Shown piece by piece: positions 53,373 through 63,592 of a stretch of DNA of 64,000 bases; position 1 is the first letter of the stretch, and every line of letters starts with the position of its first letter. The notes under the pieces are model-generated. The model worked only from the letters and a program-made list of their open reading frames with translations. It did no database searches and was not told where the DNA came from. Source of the DNA: Kistimonas asteriae (GTDB lineage Bacteria; Pseudomonadota; Gammaproteobacteria; Pseudomonadales; Endozoicomonadaceae); contig NZ_JAEVHF010000019.1 of NCBI RefSeq assembly GCF_018263925.1, positions 1 to 64,000 on the forward strand, in the 5' to 3' direction. Position numbers and translations under genes: made by a program.

Positions 53373-54146
53373 TCATCCCATGGCTTCCAGTGATTCAGGC
53401 AAGACTTGACCACCATCAACCACTAATGTCTGGCCGGTAATAAAGCCGGCTTCTCGAGAGGCGAGGAAAAGTGCCGCGTAGGCAATATCATCCGTTGATC
53501 CCAACTTTTGCATCGGAATGGATGCTTTCATTGTGGCCATGTACTCTTCTGCCAACTCAGTCATACCTTCCGTGGCAATATTGCCTGGAAGAATGGCGTT
53601 GATTGTTATCCCGGTTGATGCCAGTTCAATGGCTGCCGTACGCATAAACCCGAGCATGGCGGCTTTGCTGGCACCGTAGTGTGACCAGCCGGGATAACCG
53701 GTAATCGGACCGGTGATCGATGATGTCAGGATGATGCGTCCCTGGTCGGATTTTTCCAGCGGTGGCAGGGCGCTTTTTACCGCATGAAACATGCCTTTGA
53801 CGTTAACGTCCATTACCGTGTCCCAGTCTTTGGCAGTCATTTTTTTCAGTCGGGTATTGGGGAATATGCCAGCATTGCAGCAGAGGATATCGAGCCCTCC
53901 AAACCGCTGAACAGCCTGATCAACCGCGGCTTGTACCGCTTGAGCATCGGTCACATCGGTACAACAGTAATCAGCGGTACCTCCGCCTGCCCGAATACTG
54001 GATACGGCTTCGCTCAACAGAGCCTCATTACGGGCAGCGAGCAAGACCTTGCACCCCTTTTCGGCAAATACGTTGGCAACCCCTTTGCCGATGCCTTTGC
54101 TTGCGCCAGTAATAAGAACACTACGACCAGAGAGTGGTGCCAGCAT
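53373..54146 (-). CDS. Short-chain dehydrogenase/reductase (FabG-like)
   Basis: 257 residues, classical SDR. It has the TGASKGIG cofactor loop (about 14-21), CCNAGIF, catalytic Ser in TSSITG, YGASK (Tyr-x3-Lys) and a GGQVLP tail. NAD(P) preference and substrate are unknown. It is close in order and length to 3-oxoacyl-ACP reductases but is not near fatty acid synthesis genes. Confidence 0.85.
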   Translation of the reverse strand: MLAPLSGRSVLITGASKGIGKGVANVFAEKGCKVLLAARNEALLSEAVSSIRAGGGTADYCCTDVTDAQAVQAAVDQAVQRFGGLDILCCNAGIFPNTRLKKMTAKDWDTVMDVNVKGMFHAVKSALPPLEKSDQGRIILTSSITGPITGYPGWSHYGASKAAMLGFMRTAAIELASTGITINAILPGNIATEGMTELAEEYMATMKASIPMQKLGSTDDIAYAALFLASREAGFITGQTLVVDGGQVLPESLEAMG

Positions 54147-54809
54147 GCCTGCAACCTGTTGATAACTGTTTGTGAAAAACTGAAATAAAGCAGGTTTTTG
54201 AATGACCGCCAGAATGATTTTGTTGCGATCGGTGAGGAACGGATAAGCAAACGGTATTTTTTATCGTCAGTGTTATTAGCTGTTTGCTTTTGTTTATGCA
54301 TGTTGTTTAATGAAAGTGCAGTTCTATACTCAGTGGCATTTGCTGTATTCAGGCTGAGGGATCAGGCACATCGTGGTATACGTTGTGACGTTGATGTAGT
54401 GGTAATGCCGTATTCGCCTTTAGGGGATGAAACAAAGTGTGTAGTAACTGGTCGCTGGTAACCGGTGTGCTGTATGGACCGAACGCGGGCTGGCTGGTCG
54501 ATGTCTTAACCCTTGATAGTTGAAGTGCTGTAACGGTCGGTGACCGCATCAGCCGTCATTGCCTCTCTGCAACCCAATGTATCGGGTATGGCACATTTGT
54601 GTCTTAACCCCACGATTCCTTCCCTGTCTGAATCAGCCCTATAGCCCTGAGCGGTGCTGGATTGTGTCACAGGAGTGTCCGTCCAGTACCAGGCACCATA
54701 ACAACAAGAATGCCGTAGTCACTGCAGCTTGTTTGTCCGGCGCATCAGGGTCTGGTGTGTGTGCAAACGAGTCGGTGGCGGAACCGATTAGTCAGAGGAA
54801 TCTAAGGGA
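54147..54809. other. Intergenic stretch upstream of the cox operon
   Basis: About 660 bases. It should hold the SDR promoter (leftward) and the cox promoter (rightward). ORFs such as 54198-54461 and 54559-54813 lack motifs and good starts; I regard them as spurious. Confidence 0.5.
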
Positions 54810-55988
54810 ATGAGGTTGCGCACACATAAGCTGTTCCTGCTTCTGGCTGGCCTGATGTCGACCGTGACAGCGAGGGCTGACTGGACTGTAAACATGACGG
54901 AAGGGGTGACCAGTCTCAGTCGCTCCATCTACAGCCTCCATATGACCATCTTCTGGATCTGTGTGGTCATCGGCGTGCTGGTTTTCGCGGTCATGTTCTG
55001 GTCGGTCATTTTCCATCGCAAATCCCGCGGGGCCAAGCCAGCTGAATTTCATGAAAGTACGGTGGTCGAGATTCTCTGGACCAGTGTGCCCTTCGCCATA
55101 CTGGTCGCCATGGCCATACCGGCTACAAAGACGCTCATCGAAGTGTATGACGCGGATGACGCCGAGGTGGACATCAAGATCACTGGTTATCAGTGGAAAT
55201 GGCAATACGAATATCTGGACGATGATGTCGGTTTCTTCAGTAACCTGAAAACCGGTAAGGAACAGATTTATAACGTCAGAACCAAAGATCCGGAATACCT
55301 GCTGGAAGTGGATGAGCCCATGGTGGTGCCGGTGGGACGGAAGATCCGTTTCCTGGTCACGGCCGCGGATGTTATCCACGCCTGGTGGGTACCGGCGCTG
55401 GCGGTGAAGAAAGATGCGATTCCCGGCTTTATCAATGAAGCCTGGACCAAGATAGATGAGCCCGGCATCTACCGCGGACAGTGCGCTGAACTCTGCGGTA
55501 AGGATCATGGCTTCATGCCGATCGTGGTCGATGCAAGATCAGAAGCGGATTACCAGGCCTGGCTGGATGAAAAGAAAGCCGAAGCCCAGAAAATCCGTGA
55601 GCTGACCAGCAAGGACTGGACCCTTGAGGAGCTTGTGGCCCGGGGGGAAGGTGTCTATACCAAGGTATGCGCCGCCTGTCACCAGCCTAACGGAAAAGGC
55701 ATGCCGCCGATGTTCCCGGCACTGGATGGCTCGGATATGGCCACCAACCCGGCGCGGATGCTTGATCATGTGGACATTGTCGTGAATGGCAAGAAAGGCA
55801 CGGCGATGCAGGCGTTTGGCGGTCAGTTGAGCGAAGCAGACCTCGCTGCGGTCATCACCTATGAACGGAATGCCTGGGGCAACAAGACCGGCGAGATGGT
55901 CACACCCAAGGCGATTCTGGATTACAAGCAGACCGGCAAGCTGCCGGAAGTACAGGCCGGTAAGGCACCGGAAGGAGGCAGCATATGA
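54810..55988 (+). CDS. coxB: Cytochrome c oxidase subunit II with fused cytochrome c
   Basis: 392 residues. A signal peptide, two membrane helices (about 45-65, 85-105), then the periplasmic CuA domain with the ligands in CAELCGKDHGFM and the His in DVIHAWWVPA. The C-terminal ~95 residues form a cytochrome c domain (CAACHQ, with axial Met later), as in caa3-type subunits of Pseudomonas. The stop overlaps the coxA start (ATGA). Confidence 0.96.
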   Translation: MRLRTHKLFLLLAGLMSTVTARADWTVNMTEGVTSLSRSIYSLHMTIFWICVVIGVLVFAVMFWSVIFHRKSRGAKPAEFHESTVVEILWTSVPFAILVAMAIPATKTLIEVYDADDAEVDIKITGYQWKWQYEYLDDDVGFFSNLKTGKEQIYNVRTKDPEYLLEVDEPMVVPVGRKIRFLVTAADVIHAWWVPALAVKKDAIPGFINEAWTKIDEPGIYRGQCAELCGKDHGFMPIVVDARSEADYQAWLDEKKAEAQKIRELTSKDWTLEELVARGEGVYTKVCAACHQPNGKGMPPMFPALDGSDMATNPARMLDHVDIVVNGKKGTAMQAFGGQLSEADLAAVITYERNAWGNKTGEMVTPKAILDYKQTGKLPEVQAGKAPEGGSI

Positions 55989-57565
55989 GCGCTGTGATTG
56001 ACGATCATCAGGATCATCATCATGGTCCTGCCAAGGGCTTGATGCGGTGGGTTCTGACCACGAACCATAAAGACATCGGCTCCATGTACCTGTGGTTCAG
56101 CTTCGCCATGTTCCTGTTTGGCGGTTCCATGGCGATGGTGATCCGGGCGGAACTGTTCCAGCCGGGTATGCACATTGTTGAACCGGGCTTTTTCAACCAG
56201 ATGACCACTATGCATGGTCTGGTGATGGTCTTTGGTGCAGTCATGCCGGCCTTTGTCGGTCTGGCAAACTGGATGATTCCGTTGATGATTGGTGCGCCGG
56301 ACATGGCTCTGCCACGGATGAATAACTGGAGTTTCTGGATTCTGCCCTTTGCCTTCGCCTTGATGGCCAGCACGCTGTTTATGGAAGGCGGTGGTCCGAA
56401 CTTTGGTTGGACGTTTTATGCGCCGCTGTCGACGACGTATGGGCCACCTTCAACCACATTCTTTATTCTCGCTGTTCATATGATGGGGATCTCTTCCATC
56501 ATGGGCGCGATCAATGTCATCGCCACGATTCTGAATCTGCGGGCTCCAGGTATGACGTTGATGAAGATGCCGTTGTTTGTCTGGACCTGGTTGATTACCG
56601 CTTACCTGTTGATTGCCGTTATGCCGGTATTGGCTGGTGTGGTCACCATGATGCTGATGGATATCCATTTCGGCACCAGCTTCTTCAATGCCGGCGGTGG
56701 TGGTGATCCAGTGTTATTCCAGCATGTGTTCTGGTTCTTCGGGCATCCCGAGGTCTATATCATGATCCTGCCAGCGTTCGGGATTGTGTCTGCCATCATT
56801 CCCGCCTTTGCCCGTAAGCAGCTGTTTGGCTACACCTCCATGGTGTATGCGGTGGCCAGTATTGCGTTCCTGTCATTCATTGTCTGGGCGCACCATATGT
56901 TTACGGTGGGGCTGCCACTGACCGGTGAACTCTTCTTCATGTATGCGACCATGCTGATCGCCGTACCAACCGGGGTGAAGGTGTTCAACTGGGTAGCAAC
57001 CATGTTCAAGGGATCCATGACCTTTGAAACACCGATGCTGTTTGCGACGGCCTTTGTTGTGCTGTTTACCATCGGCGGCTTCTCCGGTCTGATGCTCGCC
57101 ATTGCACCGGCAGACTTCCAGTATCACGACACCTACTTTGTGGTGGCTCATTTCCACTATGTACTGGTTCCCGGCGCGATCTTTGGCATCTTTGCCGGTG
57201 TGTATTACTGGCTGCCGAAATGGACGGGCCACATGTACGACGAAACGCTGGGCAAGACGCACTTCTGGATGTCTTTTATTGGCATGAACCTGACGTTCTT
57301 CCCCATGCATTTCCTGGGGCTGGCGGGGATGCCGAGGCGCATACCGGACTACAATCTCCAGTTTGCTGATTTCAATATGATCGCAAGCGTGGGCGGTTTC
57401 CTCTTTGGTACCACCCAGCTGCTGTTCCTGTTCATCGTGCTCAAATGTGTACGCAGTGGGAAGAAAGCACCGGCCAACCCCTGGGAAGGCGCACATGGGC
57501 TGGAGTGGACAGTACCGTCACCGGCGCCTTACCACACGTTCAGTACACCACCGGATGTGAAATAG
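55985..57565 (+). CDS. coxA: Cytochrome c oxidase subunit I (aa3 type)
   Basis: 526 residues with 12 helices. The heme a, a3 and CuB ligands are recognisable in TMHGLVMVFG, WFFGHPEVY (His-Tyr cross-link), HHMFTVG and HDTYFVVAHFHYV. Reduces O2 to water and pumps protons. It follows coxB with a four-base overlap. Confidence 0.97.
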   Translation: MSAVIDDHQDHHHGPAKGLMRWVLTTNHKDIGSMYLWFSFAMFLFGGSMAMVIRAELFQPGMHIVEPGFFNQMTTMHGLVMVFGAVMPAFVGLANWMIPLMIGAPDMALPRMNNWSFWILPFAFALMASTLFMEGGGPNFGWTFYAPLSTTYGPPSTTFFILAVHMMGISSIMGAINVIATILNLRAPGMTLMKMPLFVWTWLITAYLLIAVMPVLAGVVTMMLMDIHFGTSFFNAGGGGDPVLFQHVFWFFGHPEVYIMILPAFGIVSAIIPAFARKQLFGYTSMVYAVASIAFLSFIVWAHHMFTVGLPLTGELFFMYATMLIAVPTGVKVFNWVATMFKGSMTFETPMLFATAFVVLFTIGGFSGLMLAIAPADFQYHDTYFVVAHFHYVLVPGAIFGIFAGVYYWLPKWTGHMYDETLGKTHFWMSFIGMNLTFFPMHFLGLAGMPRRIPDYNLQFADFNMIASVGGFLFGTTQLLFLFIVLKCVRSGKKAPANPWEGAHGLEWTVPSPAPYHTFSTPPDVK

Positions 57566-57589
57566 GTTTAATGCAGCGAGGTAAAGGGA

Positions 57590-58141
57590 ATGGTGTTACA
57601 GGGGGCACAAAAGACCGTTATCAAGGCAACGCTGACAGCGGTTGCGATGTTTGGTTTTGGTTTTGCGATGGTGCCCCTCTATGACGTGTTCTGCAAGGTG
57701 ACCGGGCTGAACGGGAAGACCAGCGATACACCCTATGAATACAGGGCTGAAGCCGCCCGGGTCGATACGTCCCGGACAGTGACCATTCAGTTTGTCAGCA
57801 CCAATAATGCCAATATGAGCTGGGCTTTCAGTCCGAGTGTGAGGAAGGTGTCTGTTCATCCCGGTGAGGTGGCGGAGCTGAGCTTCAATGTCCGTAACCC
57901 GAGCGGCCAGCGTATGATCGGGCAGGCTATTCCCAGCGTAACGCCCTTTGATGGCACCGATTTCTTGCATAAAACAGAATGTTTCTGTTTTACCACTCAG
58001 CCGCTGGAAGCGTTTGAAGAGAAAAATATGCCGCTGAAAATCATTATTGATCCCGCATTACCACGGCATATCAAGAAATTAACCCTGTCATATACGCTGT
58101 TTGATGTGACAGACATGTATGCAGCAGCGAGCACGCCATGA
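57590..58141 (+). CDS. ctaG: Cytochrome c oxidase copper-assembly protein (Cox11)
   Basis: 183 residues. One N-terminal membrane helix (about 12-30, FAMVPLYDVFC) and an immunoglobulin-like periplasmic domain with the copper-binding ECFCFTTQ. It delivers copper to CuB of subunit I. It lies 24 bases after coxA. Confidence 0.95.
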   Translation: MVLQGAQKTVIKATLTAVAMFGFGFAMVPLYDVFCKVTGLNGKTSDTPYEYRAEAARVDTSRTVTIQFVSTNNANMSWAFSPSVRKVSVHPGEVAELSFNVRNPSGQRMIGQAIPSVTPFDGTDFLHKTECFCFTTQPLEAFEEKNMPLKIIIDPALPRHIKKLTLSYTLFDVTDMYAAASTP

Positions 58142-58262
58142 CGTCTCGCAGGCTAACATTGCAGTAATACAGACACTAATTTGCAAGGGACAGCCGGGCT
58201 GTAGTCCTAACCGATCACGCCGCTGCCACTGCCGGGAGCGACGTAAGGAAAGGGGATAACAG

Positions 58263-59150
58263 ATGGCAGCAGAAGGTAATTACTATGTGCCGGCCCAGAG
58301 CAAGTGGCCGATAGTCGCAACAATCGGCCTGTTCCTGACGATGGTCGGCATGGGCATGATGATGAATGACATGTCCGCCGGCGTTAAAGATTCCTCGGCG
58401 CATTTTGTCTTCCTGGCAGGTTCGTTGATACTGGCTTATATGTTGTTTGGCTGGTTCGGCAATGTTATCCAGGAATCCCGCGCAGGGCTTTACAGTGACC
58501 AGATGGACCGGAGTTTCCGCTGGGGCATGGGCTGGTTTATTTTCTCGGAAATCATGTTCTTTGCCGCTTTCTTTGGCGCCCTTTTCTACGTTCGTAACTA
58601 CGCCGTGCCCTGGTTAGGGGGAGATGGGGATAAAGGCCTTTCCAGTATGCTGTGGCCTGATTTTGTTTCTCAATGGCCATTGATGAGCAATCCGGACAAT
58701 GAAACCTTCATGGGACCCGCGGAAGTCATACCGGCAGCAGGATTACCCTTGATCAACACGATTCTGCTGATCACCTCCAGTTTCACCGCAACCTTTGCGC
58801 ATCATGCCCTTCGAAAGGATGCGCGGAAGAAAACCAAGATCTGGTTAGGTTTAACCCTGGTACTGGGTTTTTCGTTTTTGGTGTTGCAGGCCATGGAGTA
58901 TATTCATGCCTATGAGGAGCTGGGGCTGACCCTGGCTTCAGGCATCTATGGTTCAACCTTTTTCATGCTGACCGGCTTTCATGGTGCCCACGTAACGCTG
59001 GGAGCCATCATGCTCACTGTCATGCTCGTCAGAATCATGAAAGGTCATTTCACGCCGGATAACCATTTTGGTTTTGAGGCCGCCTGCTGGTATTGGCACT
59101 TTGTGGATGTGGTCTGGATTGGGTTGTTTATCTTCGTATATATCTTTTAG
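58263..59150 (+). CDS. coxC: Cytochrome c oxidase subunit III
   Basis: 295 residues with seven helices. Family marks: YYVPAQSKWPIVATIGLF at the N-terminus, the FGAMLFYVR-like FGALFYVRNYAVP, and HVTLGAIML / WYWHFVDVVWIGLF near the end. It ends the oxidase operon here; two terminators follow. Confidence 0.95.
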   Translation: MAAEGNYYVPAQSKWPIVATIGLFLTMVGMGMMMNDMSAGVKDSSAHFVFLAGSLILAYMLFGWFGNVIQESRAGLYSDQMDRSFRWGMGWFIFSEIMFFAAFFGALFYVRNYAVPWLGGDGDKGLSSMLWPDFVSQWPLMSNPDNETFMGPAEVIPAAGLPLINTILLITSSFTATFAHHALRKDARKKTKIWLGLTLVLGFSFLVLQAMEYIHAYEELGLTLASGIYGSTFFMLTGFHGAHVTLGAIMLTVMLVRIMKGHFTPDNHFGFEAACWYWHFVDVVWIGLFIFVYIF

Positions 59151-59159
59151 TTTTTAACC

Positions 59160-59184
59160 GGACGTCATATGACGTCCAGTTTTT
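59160..59184 (+). terminator. Rho-independent terminator of coxC
   Basis: An 18-bp palindrome, GGACGTCAT / ATGACGTCC, followed by AGTTTTT, nine bases after the stop. Confidence 0.8.
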
Positions 59185-59197
59185 CCCCTGCCTATTC

Positions 59198-59231
59198 CGC
59201 CTGAAAACGCTCTATATTCAGGCGATTTTTT
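59198..59231 (+). terminator. Second terminator downstream of coxC
   Basis: A perfect 7-bp stem, CGCCTGA / TCAGGCG, with a 13-base loop and a following ATTTTTT run. It doubles the stop after the cox operon. Confidence 0.8.
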
Positions 59232-59413
59232 GTCCTCATGGTTTCTTGTTTTGTCACATAGGTAAGGTATAAACAGAAATACCTGTATTCCGTTGTCTAT
59301 TCAAAAAAGCTCAATGAAAGGTGTCAGTGATTAGCACGTGATAACAGGTTCGTTGCCAGAGAATGGGTCTTTCTGGCTAGTGCTTATCAAACAAACCACG
59401 GACGAACATAACA

Positions 59414-60361
59414 ATGAAAAAGCCGATATATCGACTGGCCAGCTTGCTTGTAGCAGGTAGTCTTAGTGTCTCTGCCAGTGCACTGAATATCATGGTCACC
59501 AATGATGATGGTTACGAATCGCCTAACCTGCGCGCGCTGTATCATGCCCTGAAAGCAGATGGGCATGATGTGTTTATTTCCGCACCCGCAGATGAGCAGA
59601 GTGGCAAGGCGGCATCATTTAATTATTTTTATCCTGCACCCATCGAGCAGGATGCGAATGATCCGGATATTCATTTTGTTCACGGTACACCGATGATGGC
59701 GGTTCTGTATGGGCTGGATGTCGTGTCGAAAGCGCGTTGGGGCAGACAACCGGATCTGGTGTTATCTGGTATTAATTCTGGTCACAATGTCGGGATTATG
59801 AATCCAACATCAGGCACGGTAGGTGCGGCCGTGACTGCGATCCGACGGGGAATACCGGCGATGGCTTTGAGCGGCGACCATGGCAGCGACCGGGACGGTA
59901 GCTCTGCAGCGCTGGCCAGTCTGGTAATGCCGGTTATTGATGCCCTTGAGGATAATACCCCTGTACTGCCCAGCGGTTATGGCTTGAATATCAACCTGCC
60001 CAGTTTGAGGAAATTTGCCGCTGAAGAGGTCACGTATCAAATGACTACAGCGGGTAACTTCTCAGCCAATGTACCGGTTTTCGTGACCAATATGGCGCCC
60101 TACTCCGTGCCTGAATACGGCATCAACCTGCCACCCCTGCCTGGTGTTGTTTTCACGGATTATGACCGCAGTGGTGCACCACGGGATCGCAATCCCCGCT
60201 CTGAGGGCCGAAAGGTTGAAGAGGGTGTGATTGCGATCAGTCTGCTGGATGCCCGCTATGGCGCAACAACGTATGATTATTCTGCGGAAAAGGCGCGTTA
60301 TTCAATACGCTCCAGTTTGACTGGTTTACTGGGCTCAGGTTGGCGTAATTGGAACCGGTAA
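59414..60361 (+). CDS. Exported SurE-like 5'/3'-nucleotidase
   Basis: 315 residues. A signal peptide (about 1-23, SASA) precedes a SurE domain: MVTNDDGYESPNLRAL (metal Asp-Asp), SGINSGHNVG and the preceding HGTPMMAV. SurE is normally cytosolic, so export is unusual but known in related proteins. The C-terminal part is variable. It is the first of three genes between coxC and DUF2909/SURF1 and, unlike the kinases, has base composition like the chromosome. Confidence 0.85.
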   Translation: MKKPIYRLASLLVAGSLSVSASALNIMVTNDDGYESPNLRALYHALKADGHDVFISAPADEQSGKAASFNYFYPAPIEQDANDPDIHFVHGTPMMAVLYGLDVVSKARWGRQPDLVLSGINSGHNVGIMNPTSGTVGAAVTAIRRGIPAMALSGDHGSDRDGSSAALASLVMPVIDALEDNTPVLPSGYGLNINLPSLRKFAAEEVTYQMTTAGNFSANVPVFVTNMAPYSVPEYGINLPPLPGVVFTDYDRSGAPRDRNPRSEGRKVEEGVIAISLLDARYGATTYDYSAEKARYSIRSSLTGLLGSGWRNWNR

Positions 60362-60649
60362 ATTGTTAGTGATTCCGTCTGTTAGCGCCTGATCTCGAGG
60401 AATAGGTCATGCTGCTGGCAGTAGCCAGCAGCCTATAGGCAAAAAAACATTAGACATTGGAATGCGTAAATACTGTTTTATCAATATAAATCAACCTTTT
60501 TGACATAGAAAAGAATATAAGGCTCAGTTTTTATTCTTGGAAATATCTTTTTTGTTGATTTTGTCCGCATAAAGTAACTATGAACTCTTTCTATTAGCAA
60601 GAGTCCAATATAAATAGAATTACAGAATTTTATTTATGGAGTGTCATTT

Positions 60650-62134
60650 ATGGAAAGCGCTGCAGCCTCTCAGAATGTCGAGTTGAATAGTGTATCCGTC
60701 GATCATTTATCTACAGAATCTCCCGAAGAGGAAAGCTGTTTTTGCTGTTGGTGTGTCAAAATCTGTGAATGTATAAATTATTTAAGGAAATCTCTTCATG
60801 AATGGTGGATAAAACAAGCTCTCTACATTTGGTGGGTAGATAGATCCTATAAAAAGACGTTGAAAGCTTATAATGTCAGTCACGTTCTGGAGAAGACGGC
60901 AGGAGAAGATAATACTCTAGGTCAAGGAAACTTTGGTAAAGTTGAGCGCTATAAGATGACAACGGAAGATACATCCAAGGCAAAAGTGAAAAAACCTGTA
61001 TATTCAACGAATGATAATGAAAATGAGGAACCTGTAAGTCATTATTATGCTCCTAAACTTCATCAACAGGAAATTGCATATAAAACAGTTGATGGATCAA
61101 AGGCACTTGCTGGTGTATTTAAAGAAGTGATGGGAAAAAGTGGTGTCAGTGAAGAGGCGAAATATTTTCATAGCCAAGAAAAGAAAGCTCTGGCTACACT
61201 TGATCATCCCAATATTATTAAGCCTGTGATTGTAGAGGGAGATACTTGGCAAGCAAAAAAAATGGCTGTTATTGCGGTCCAATCGCTTTCAGAGGAAGAA
61301 AAGCAAGACTTGGCGCTTTCAGATGAAGAAAAGAAAGCCCTGGCGGCGGCGATAGCGGAAAGTAAGGGCATCCCAAATGACGGTAACATTGATGTTAATA
61401 TTGACTTTGAATTTGAATATGTTGAATCTGTTAAAACTAAACCTTCCGGTATTCCATTACCGCTAGCGGATTCGACACTCAAGGATAAAATGACAGCAGG
61501 AGGATTATCGACCAAGGAAAAAGATAATGTTGCACGAGCGATGATTAGAGCAGTTGCTTACACGCATCAACGTGGCTATGTGCATTTAGATATTAACCCG
61601 AACAATATACTCAAAAAAAATAATGACTGGCTATTGAGTGATTGGGGGTGTGCACATCATTATAGTGAAATGTATGAAGGAAGTATGGATTTTATACCTG
61701 TGTACGTTAATAATGGCCCTAGACTCTTTTTTGGAACACCTAACTATTTTTCACCACAGATGCATGCGAGGTTAAGTCTCAATACGTTAAGCGCATACCA
61801 AATACCCTCAGCGACAGAAGCTATAAAAACCGGTAATAGACAATACCCTCACTTCGAAACCGATGCTCGTGCTGTAGATGCCTATTCACTAGGAATTGTT
61901 CTATTTGAATTGTTGACGGGAGTAAATCCAACACCTAGTGATATAAAAGATAAACCCCTTCATAAAATTGGAGATATTTTTCAGCAGAATGTTAATCGAC
62001 TTTTGAGGGAGCATAAAGAAAGTTTGGGAGGGTATTATGATATTGTGGCGTCGTTGTTACAATCAAAGTGCAGAGATCGAATGACTGTTCCCACAGCAGA
62101 GAGCAGGCTCAGCCAAGTACCTATACCACAATAG
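60650..62134 (+). CDS. Eukaryotic-like protein kinase with N-terminal Cys cluster, copy 1
   Basis: 494 residues, AT-rich. An N-terminal Cys cluster (CFCCWCVKICEC, residues 30-41) precedes an amphipathic helix. The kinase core has a Gly-rich loop LGQGNFGKV (90-98), Lys145 in AYK, Glu177, HLDINPNN (312-319; Asp314), DWG (331-333) instead of DFG, and FSPQM in place of APE; then VDAYSLG (409-415). All catalytic residues are present, so it is likely active. An insert of about 55 residues after Lys145 is Glu-rich with repeats LSEEEK/LSDEEK. ATG 60650 follows GGAG. No secretion signal is apparent. Confidence 0.8.
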   Translation: MESAAASQNVELNSVSVDHLSTESPEEESCFCCWCVKICECINYLRKSLHEWWIKQALYIWWVDRSYKKTLKAYNVSHVLEKTAGEDNTLGQGNFGKVERYKMTTEDTSKAKVKKPVYSTNDNENEEPVSHYYAPKLHQQEIAYKTVDGSKALAGVFKEVMGKSGVSEEAKYFHSQEKKALATLDHPNIIKPVIVEGDTWQAKKMAVIAVQSLSEEEKQDLALSDEEKKALAAAIAESKGIPNDGNIDVNIDFEFEYVESVKTKPSGIPLPLADSTLKDKMTAGGLSTKEKDNVARAMIRAVAYTHQRGYVHLDINPNNILKKNNDWLLSDWGCAHHYSEMYEGSMDFIPVYVNNGPRLFFGTPNYFSPQMHARLSLNTLSAYQIPSATEAIKTGNRQYPHFETDARAVDAYSLGIVLFELLTGVNPTPSDIKDKPLHKIGDIFQQNVNRLLREHKESLGGYYDIVASLLQSKCRDRMTVPTAESRLSQVPIPQ

Positions 62135-62266
62135 AGAGAAAAATATTATACGATTAATGCAATTTTTAATTTCAAGATCAATTGAATTGGTGAATTTGAG
62201 TTTTTTGGGGTCGAGGAGTTTTGTTGATGGTTTTGCTATTGATAAATACATATAGTTGATTTTGTT

Positions 62267-63592
62267 ATGAATAAAACTACTGCTACAAAAGTCAATACTA
62301 CTGCTCATACTAGCCAATCTGGTAATTCATCTGAAGTTGGTTTTAGGGATGAAGGCTATTTCTGTTGTCGTTTTGTCTGCATATGTGAGTGTATTGGTAA
62401 TCTTATTAAACGTATTGGCGATTGGTTTAAAGAATACGCTGATGAACAAGCTAAATTAAGATCTTACAAGGTACTACGTAAAAAATATAATGTGGCGCAT
62501 GTTCTTGAGGGCAATAAGACTAATAATATGCTTGGGGATGGAGAATATAGCAAAGTATTTCGTTACAATGCTGCAGTGATAAATAAAGATACGGCGGAAA
62601 CACAGCCAATAGCATACAAGGTTAAGCTCACAAGTGAACCTCATTCTTGCAGCAAAGAGTTTCCTGCTGAAATAGTAGAGCAATGTGAAAGATCTCATAA
62701 TAAAGAAAATAAAGCGCTTTCAGATTTGTCTCACCCTAATCTCATGAAGCGTTTACAGCTATCGAAGAATGAAAGTCAGGTGAAACAAATGACTCTCTTC
62801 TCTTTGGTTAGTGAATCTGCAGAAGAAGAGAGTGATTCGAATACTAAAGGCGACGACTTTGAGATGATTGAGAGTTTTGATGAGCAAGACCCTGGAATTC
62901 CTTTGCCCTTGATGGATTGTACGTTAGGGGATGCTGTTTCCAGGAGGGCTATCAATGAAAAAGATAAACATGTTTGTATGATACAAATAAGTTCTGCACT
63001 TGATTATATGCATCACAAAGGTTGGGCTCATCTCGATGTGAAACCTGAAAATGTCTTCAAGAAGGGCAATACATTTGTGTTGGGAGATTTTGGTAACGCC
63101 CACCACTATAAAGAAATGTATAAAGGTAAAAAGAAATATATGCCTGTTTTTAATAAAAAAACGGCTGAGATTTTTTATGGAACACTTGGGTATGTATCAC
63201 CACAAATGTATACACGCTTTCTTTATTCTATTGATGATTTACCGTGTGATAAATTCAACTTCTTCTTGAAAGAGGGAGGATTGCCAGCCATTGATACAGA
63301 TGCTCGTGCAGCAGATGCTTATTCTTTGGGGGCAACATTTTTTGAAATGCTGACAGGAGAACTGTTAAACCCTGATGAAAGGGACCTCAAAGCCTCGCAA
63401 TGTACGTCAGATCAAATAAAAGAATTCTACAAAAGTGCCGTAAGTAAAAAATTGCAGAGTCAAAAGCATAGATTAGGGCAATATTACGGGGTGATTGAAG
63501 GGTTGGTTCAATTTGATACGCATCAGCGGCTCACGGTTTCTCAGGCCTATGGGAAGCTTAAGTTACTACCAGAACCACAGTTACGGTTTTGA
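62267..63592 (+). CDS. Eukaryotic-like protein kinase with N-terminal Cys cluster, copy 2
   Basis: 441 residues, paralogous to copy 1 and equally AT-rich. Cys cluster CCRFVCICEC (33-42) and following helix align with copy 1. Kinase motifs: LGDGEYSKV (89-97; the Phe of the loop is Tyr and the last Gly is Ser), Lys118, Glu147, HLDVKPEN (255-262), DFG (274-276), VSPQM and ADAYSLG. It is likely active. It lies 132 bases downstream of copy 1; its SD is weak. Confidence 0.8.
   Translation: MNKTTATKVNTTAHTSQSGNSSEVGFRDEGYFCCRFVCICECIGNLIKRIGDWFKEYADEQAKLRSYKVLRKKYNVAHVLEGNKTNNMLGDGEYSKVFRYNAAVINKDTAETQPIAYKVKLTSEPHSCSKEFPAEIVEQCERSHNKENKALSDLSHPNLMKRLQLSKNESQVKQMTLFSLVSESAEEESDSNTKGDDFEMIESFDEQDPGIPLPLMDCTLGDAVSRRAINEKDKHVCMIQISSALDYMHHKGWAHLDVKPENVFKKGNTFVLGDFGNAHHYKEMYKGKKKYMPVFNKKTAEIFYGTLGYVSPQMYTRFLYSIDDLPCDKFNFFLKEGGLPAIDTDARAADAYSLGATFFEMLTGELLNPDERDLKASQCTSDQIKEFYKSAVSKKLQSQKHRLGQYYGVIEGLVQFDTHQRLTVSQAYGKLKLLPEPQLRF

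Noticed and set aside
54198..54813. Short ORFs upstream of coxB as genes
   Set aside because: No SD, domain or membrane pattern; they overlap the probable cox promoter region.
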